From: Hyphomicrobiales bacterium
Lineage (GTDB): Bacteria > Pseudomonadota > Alphaproteobacteria > Rhizobiales > Rhizobiaceae
Direction: 5' to 3'
Assembly: GCA_900472605.1 (NCBI GenBank)
Contig: UCJD01000059.1
Location: 1-33,644, forward strand
Length of the DNA stretch: 33,644 bases
A program made the position numbers and the translations under genes. The number at the start of each line of letters is the position of its first letter. Positions within the stretch are counted from its first letter, which is position 1. A model generated the notes under the pieces. The model was not told the origin of the DNA. It searched no databases and saw nothing but the letters and a program-made list of their open reading frames with translations. Of the stretch, positions 31,870-33,644 are shown one piece after another.

Positions 31870-33471
31870 TCAAAACACATCCTGGCCCGATGGCAGCAAC
31901 AGCCGCGTGATCCCGATCCGTTCAAGAAACACCGCATCGTGGCTGACGACAAGCAACGCCCCATCATAGGCGGCAAGCCCCGCCTCCACGGCGGCGATGG
32001 AATCGATGTCGAGATGGTTGGTCGGCTCGTCGAGGACAAGCAGCGGCGGCGGCTCCGCACCGCCCAGCACGCAAGCCAAACCGGCGCGCAGCAACTGTCC
32101 GCCGCTCAGCGTCGAAACCTGTTGAAGCGCTGCATCGGCCCGGAACATGAACCGCGCCAGCGCCGCGCGGCAGGCATTCTCGTTCGCACCGGGATTGAGC
32201 CGGCGGAAGTTGTCGGCGATCGACAGCGAGCGGTCGAGCAGGCTGACGCTCTGGTCGAAGACGGCAAGGCGCACGGGCACCGACAACGTGCCCGCCCAAG
32301 GCGCAATCCGCCCGGTGACGAGCGACAGCAGCGTCGTCTTGCCCGAACCGTTCGGTCCCTCGACCGCCACCCGCTCCGGCCCTGTCATCGCAAAGGAAAG
32401 ATCGGTGATCACCGGCCGATCCGGCTCGTATCCGGCCGTCACGCCATCGAGCCGCAGCACCACCCGCGACGACAGCAGATGCGTCGACGCGAGCTTCGCG
32501 GAGAAAGGTTGCAGGATCTCGATGCGCTCGCGGGCGGCACTCGCATCCTGCATCGCCTCCTCGCGCCGCTTCTCGCCGAGCCGGACCTTGTCTCCCCTCG
32601 TATTCTCCGCCGCCCGCTTCAAGCCGCCGGCGACGATACGGGGCATATCGCCCCGCGCCGCCTTCTTGGCGCCGGCTTTGTCGCTGCGCGCCTGCCTCTC
32701 TGCCGAAAGCTGCGCACTGCGGCCGACATCCGCCACCCGCTTTTCCGCATCCGCCAGATCATGTTCGGCGGCGGCAAGCTCGATCGCCTTGCGCGCCTGA
32801 AACGCGCTCCAATTGCCGCCATAGCGCTTGGCTTCAAGCGTGGTCAGCTCCACGATCGCATCCATCCGCTCCAGAAGTGCCCGATCGTGGCTGACGACAA
32901 GCGCGCCGCCCCGCCAGCGCTCCAGCAGTGCGATCACCGCCTCGCGGCCATCGCCATCGAGATTGTTCGTCGGCTCATCGAGGATGAGAAAATCGGGTTC
33001 GCCGAAGATCAACGCCGCCAGCCCGACGCGCGTGCGCTGTCCGCCCGAGAGCGAGGCGAGCAGCGTATCGGGTTCCGCCGCAAACCCCATACGATCAAGC
33101 GCATCGGCAAGGCGGGTCTCGAGCGTCCAGTCGGCGGAAGCGACCTCGTCGGCCGACGCCTCGCCAATGAGCGCGCGCGCGACGATATCGAGTGCAGCAC
33201 GAACACCGAAGAGATCGGCGACCGTGGTATCGGCATCGACCTGCACCGTCTGGCGCAGGATACCGAGCCGCCCGCGGACGGCGACGCCGCCGGATTGCGG
33301 CGCGAGATCACCGGTGATCAGCTTCAGAAGCGTCGTCTTGCCGACGCCATTGCGGCCGACCAGGCCGGTGCGCTCGGCCCCGAAGCTCAGATCGAGATTG
33401 GAAAAAAGCGGCCGGCCGTCAGGCGTGGACCACGAAAGATTGGAAAGGGTAATGGATGCAGGCATGGACAT
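31870..33471 (-). CDS. ABC-F family ATPase
   Basis: 533 aa cytoplasmic protein with two ABC domains and no membrane segment. First Walker A GRNGVGKT at 39-46, signature SLSGGQR near 140, Walker B FLILDEPTNNLD near 165. Second Walker A GPNGSGKT at 372-379, signature TLSGGQ, Walker B LLVLDEPTNHLD. The linker between domains is basic and helical (KRVADVGRSAQLSAERQARSDKAGAKK), as in ABC-F proteins that act on the ribosome exit site (EttA/Uup/antibiotic-protection types). Which subtype is not clear. Start at ATG 33471 (or 33465); the preceding GGGAAAC is a weak site. It ends 114 bases before the beta-glucosidase start. Confidence 0.92.
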   Translation of the reverse strand: MSMPASITLSNLSWSTPDGRPLFSNLDLSFGAERTGLVGRNGVGKTTLLKLITGDLAPQSGGVAVRGRLGILRQTVQVDADTTVADLFGVRAALDIVARALIGEASADEVASADWTLETRLADALDRMGFAAEPDTLLASLSGGQRTRVGLAALIFGEPDFLILDEPTNNLDGDGREAVIALLERWRGGALVVSHDRALLERMDAIVELTTLEAKRYGGNWSAFQARKAIELAAAEHDLADAEKRVADVGRSAQLSAERQARSDKAGAKKAARGDMPRIVAGGLKRAAENTRGDKVRLGEKRREEAMQDASAARERIEILQPFSAKLASTHLLSSRVVLRLDGVTAGYEPDRPVITDLSFAMTGPERVAVEGPNGSGKTTLLSLVTGRIAPWAGTLSVPVRLAVFDQSVSLLDRSLSIADNFRRLNPGANENACRAALARFMFRADAALQQVSTLSGGQLLRAGLACVLGGAEPPPLLVLDEPTNHLDIDSIAAVEAGLAAYDGALLVVSHDAVFLERIGITRLLLPSGQDVF

Positions 33472-33597
33472 GGGTTTCCCGGATGGCAAGGCAAAGCGGC
33501 ATTGCGATCGGGGTGAAATCCATGGTGCACCGTCCTGTTGGTATTGCGGATGGCTGCAATCTAGACATGCGGCTGGGTGAAATCAAGGCGGGGTGGA

Positions 33598-33640
33598 AAG
33601 TCCCCTTCCCCAACAATTTATATCAAGTCCCCTCCCCAAC
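33598..33640. repeat. Short direct repeat at the right edge
   Basis: AAGTCCCCTTCCCCAAC (33598-33614) and AAGTCCCCTCCCCAAC (33625-33640), identical apart from one missing T, separated by 10 AT-rich bases. No gene is supported from 33472 to the window end. It may belong to a promoter or end of a neighbouring gene outside the window. Confidence 0.55.
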
Positions 33641-33644
33641 CCCT

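Overview
The window looks like chromosomal DNA of a Rhizobiaceae alphaproteobacterium (Rhizobium/Agrobacterium/Ensifer group). This rests on high GC content, dense short-gap gene packing, strong GGAGG-type ribosome binding sites, a palindromic intergenic repeat of the rhizobial mosaic (RIME-like) kind, a fold-III lysine/ornithine decarboxylase with a long leader, and many regulators and transport genes. I see no rRNA, tRNA, insertion sequence, prophage or CRISPR array. Nearly all genes are intact housekeeping or accessory metabolic genes, so this is mostly core-like chromosome and not an island. The species call is inference.

Left part (1-8.0 kb): a Tat-exported TRAP solute-binding protein (minus) faces a class I glutamine-amidotransferase-like hydrolase (plus) across a 358-base gap holding four 17-bp palindromic tandem repeats. 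Next come a class III adenylate cyclase with a duplicated membrane tail, a 141-base RIME-like palindrome, a LacI regulator with a 2-hydroxyacid dehydrogenase behind it, a MarR regulator divergent from a creatininase-family hydrolase, and a Phd/VapC-type toxin-antitoxin pair.

Middle (8.0-20.1 kb): a COG0523 metal GTPase with a 21-histidine linker is coupled to a WD40 protein and preceded by a good candidate Zur box. Serine acetyltransferase, a membrane diguanylate cyclase, a serine beta-lactamase-like hydrolase and a small secreted protein follow. A 44-residue membrane protein gene lies in an otherwise gene-poor stretch. A GNAT acetyltransferase sits behind the lysine/ornithine decarboxylase, whose roughly 0.5-kb leader may hold a speF-type RNA. 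Then come a small acidic hypothetical protein, a LysR regulator and a ZevAB/NicO-like metal transport pair.

Right part (20.1-33.6 kb): a small two-helix membrane protein, a DUF533/TerB-like protein, KDPG aldolase (eda), an overlapping CYTH + CHAD pair, tRNA uridine hydroxylase TrhO, a CHASE4-GGDEF-EAL protein, an NADPH-dependent FMN reductase, the methionine ABC importer metNIQ, a GH1 beta-glucosidase and an ABC-F ATPase. Between the beta-glucosidase and metN is a structured leader with mutually exclusive stems and a terminator-like hairpin just before metN.

Themes: metal homeostasis (COG0523/WD40, ZevAB-like pair), sulfur amino acids (cysE, metNIQ), second messengers (one cyclic AMP and two cyclic di-GMP proteins) and polyamines. 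The best candidates for undescribed biology are the metN leader, the Zur-box/COG0523/WD40 unit, the decarboxylase leader and the 17-bp palindrome array. No wholly new multi-gene system is evident.
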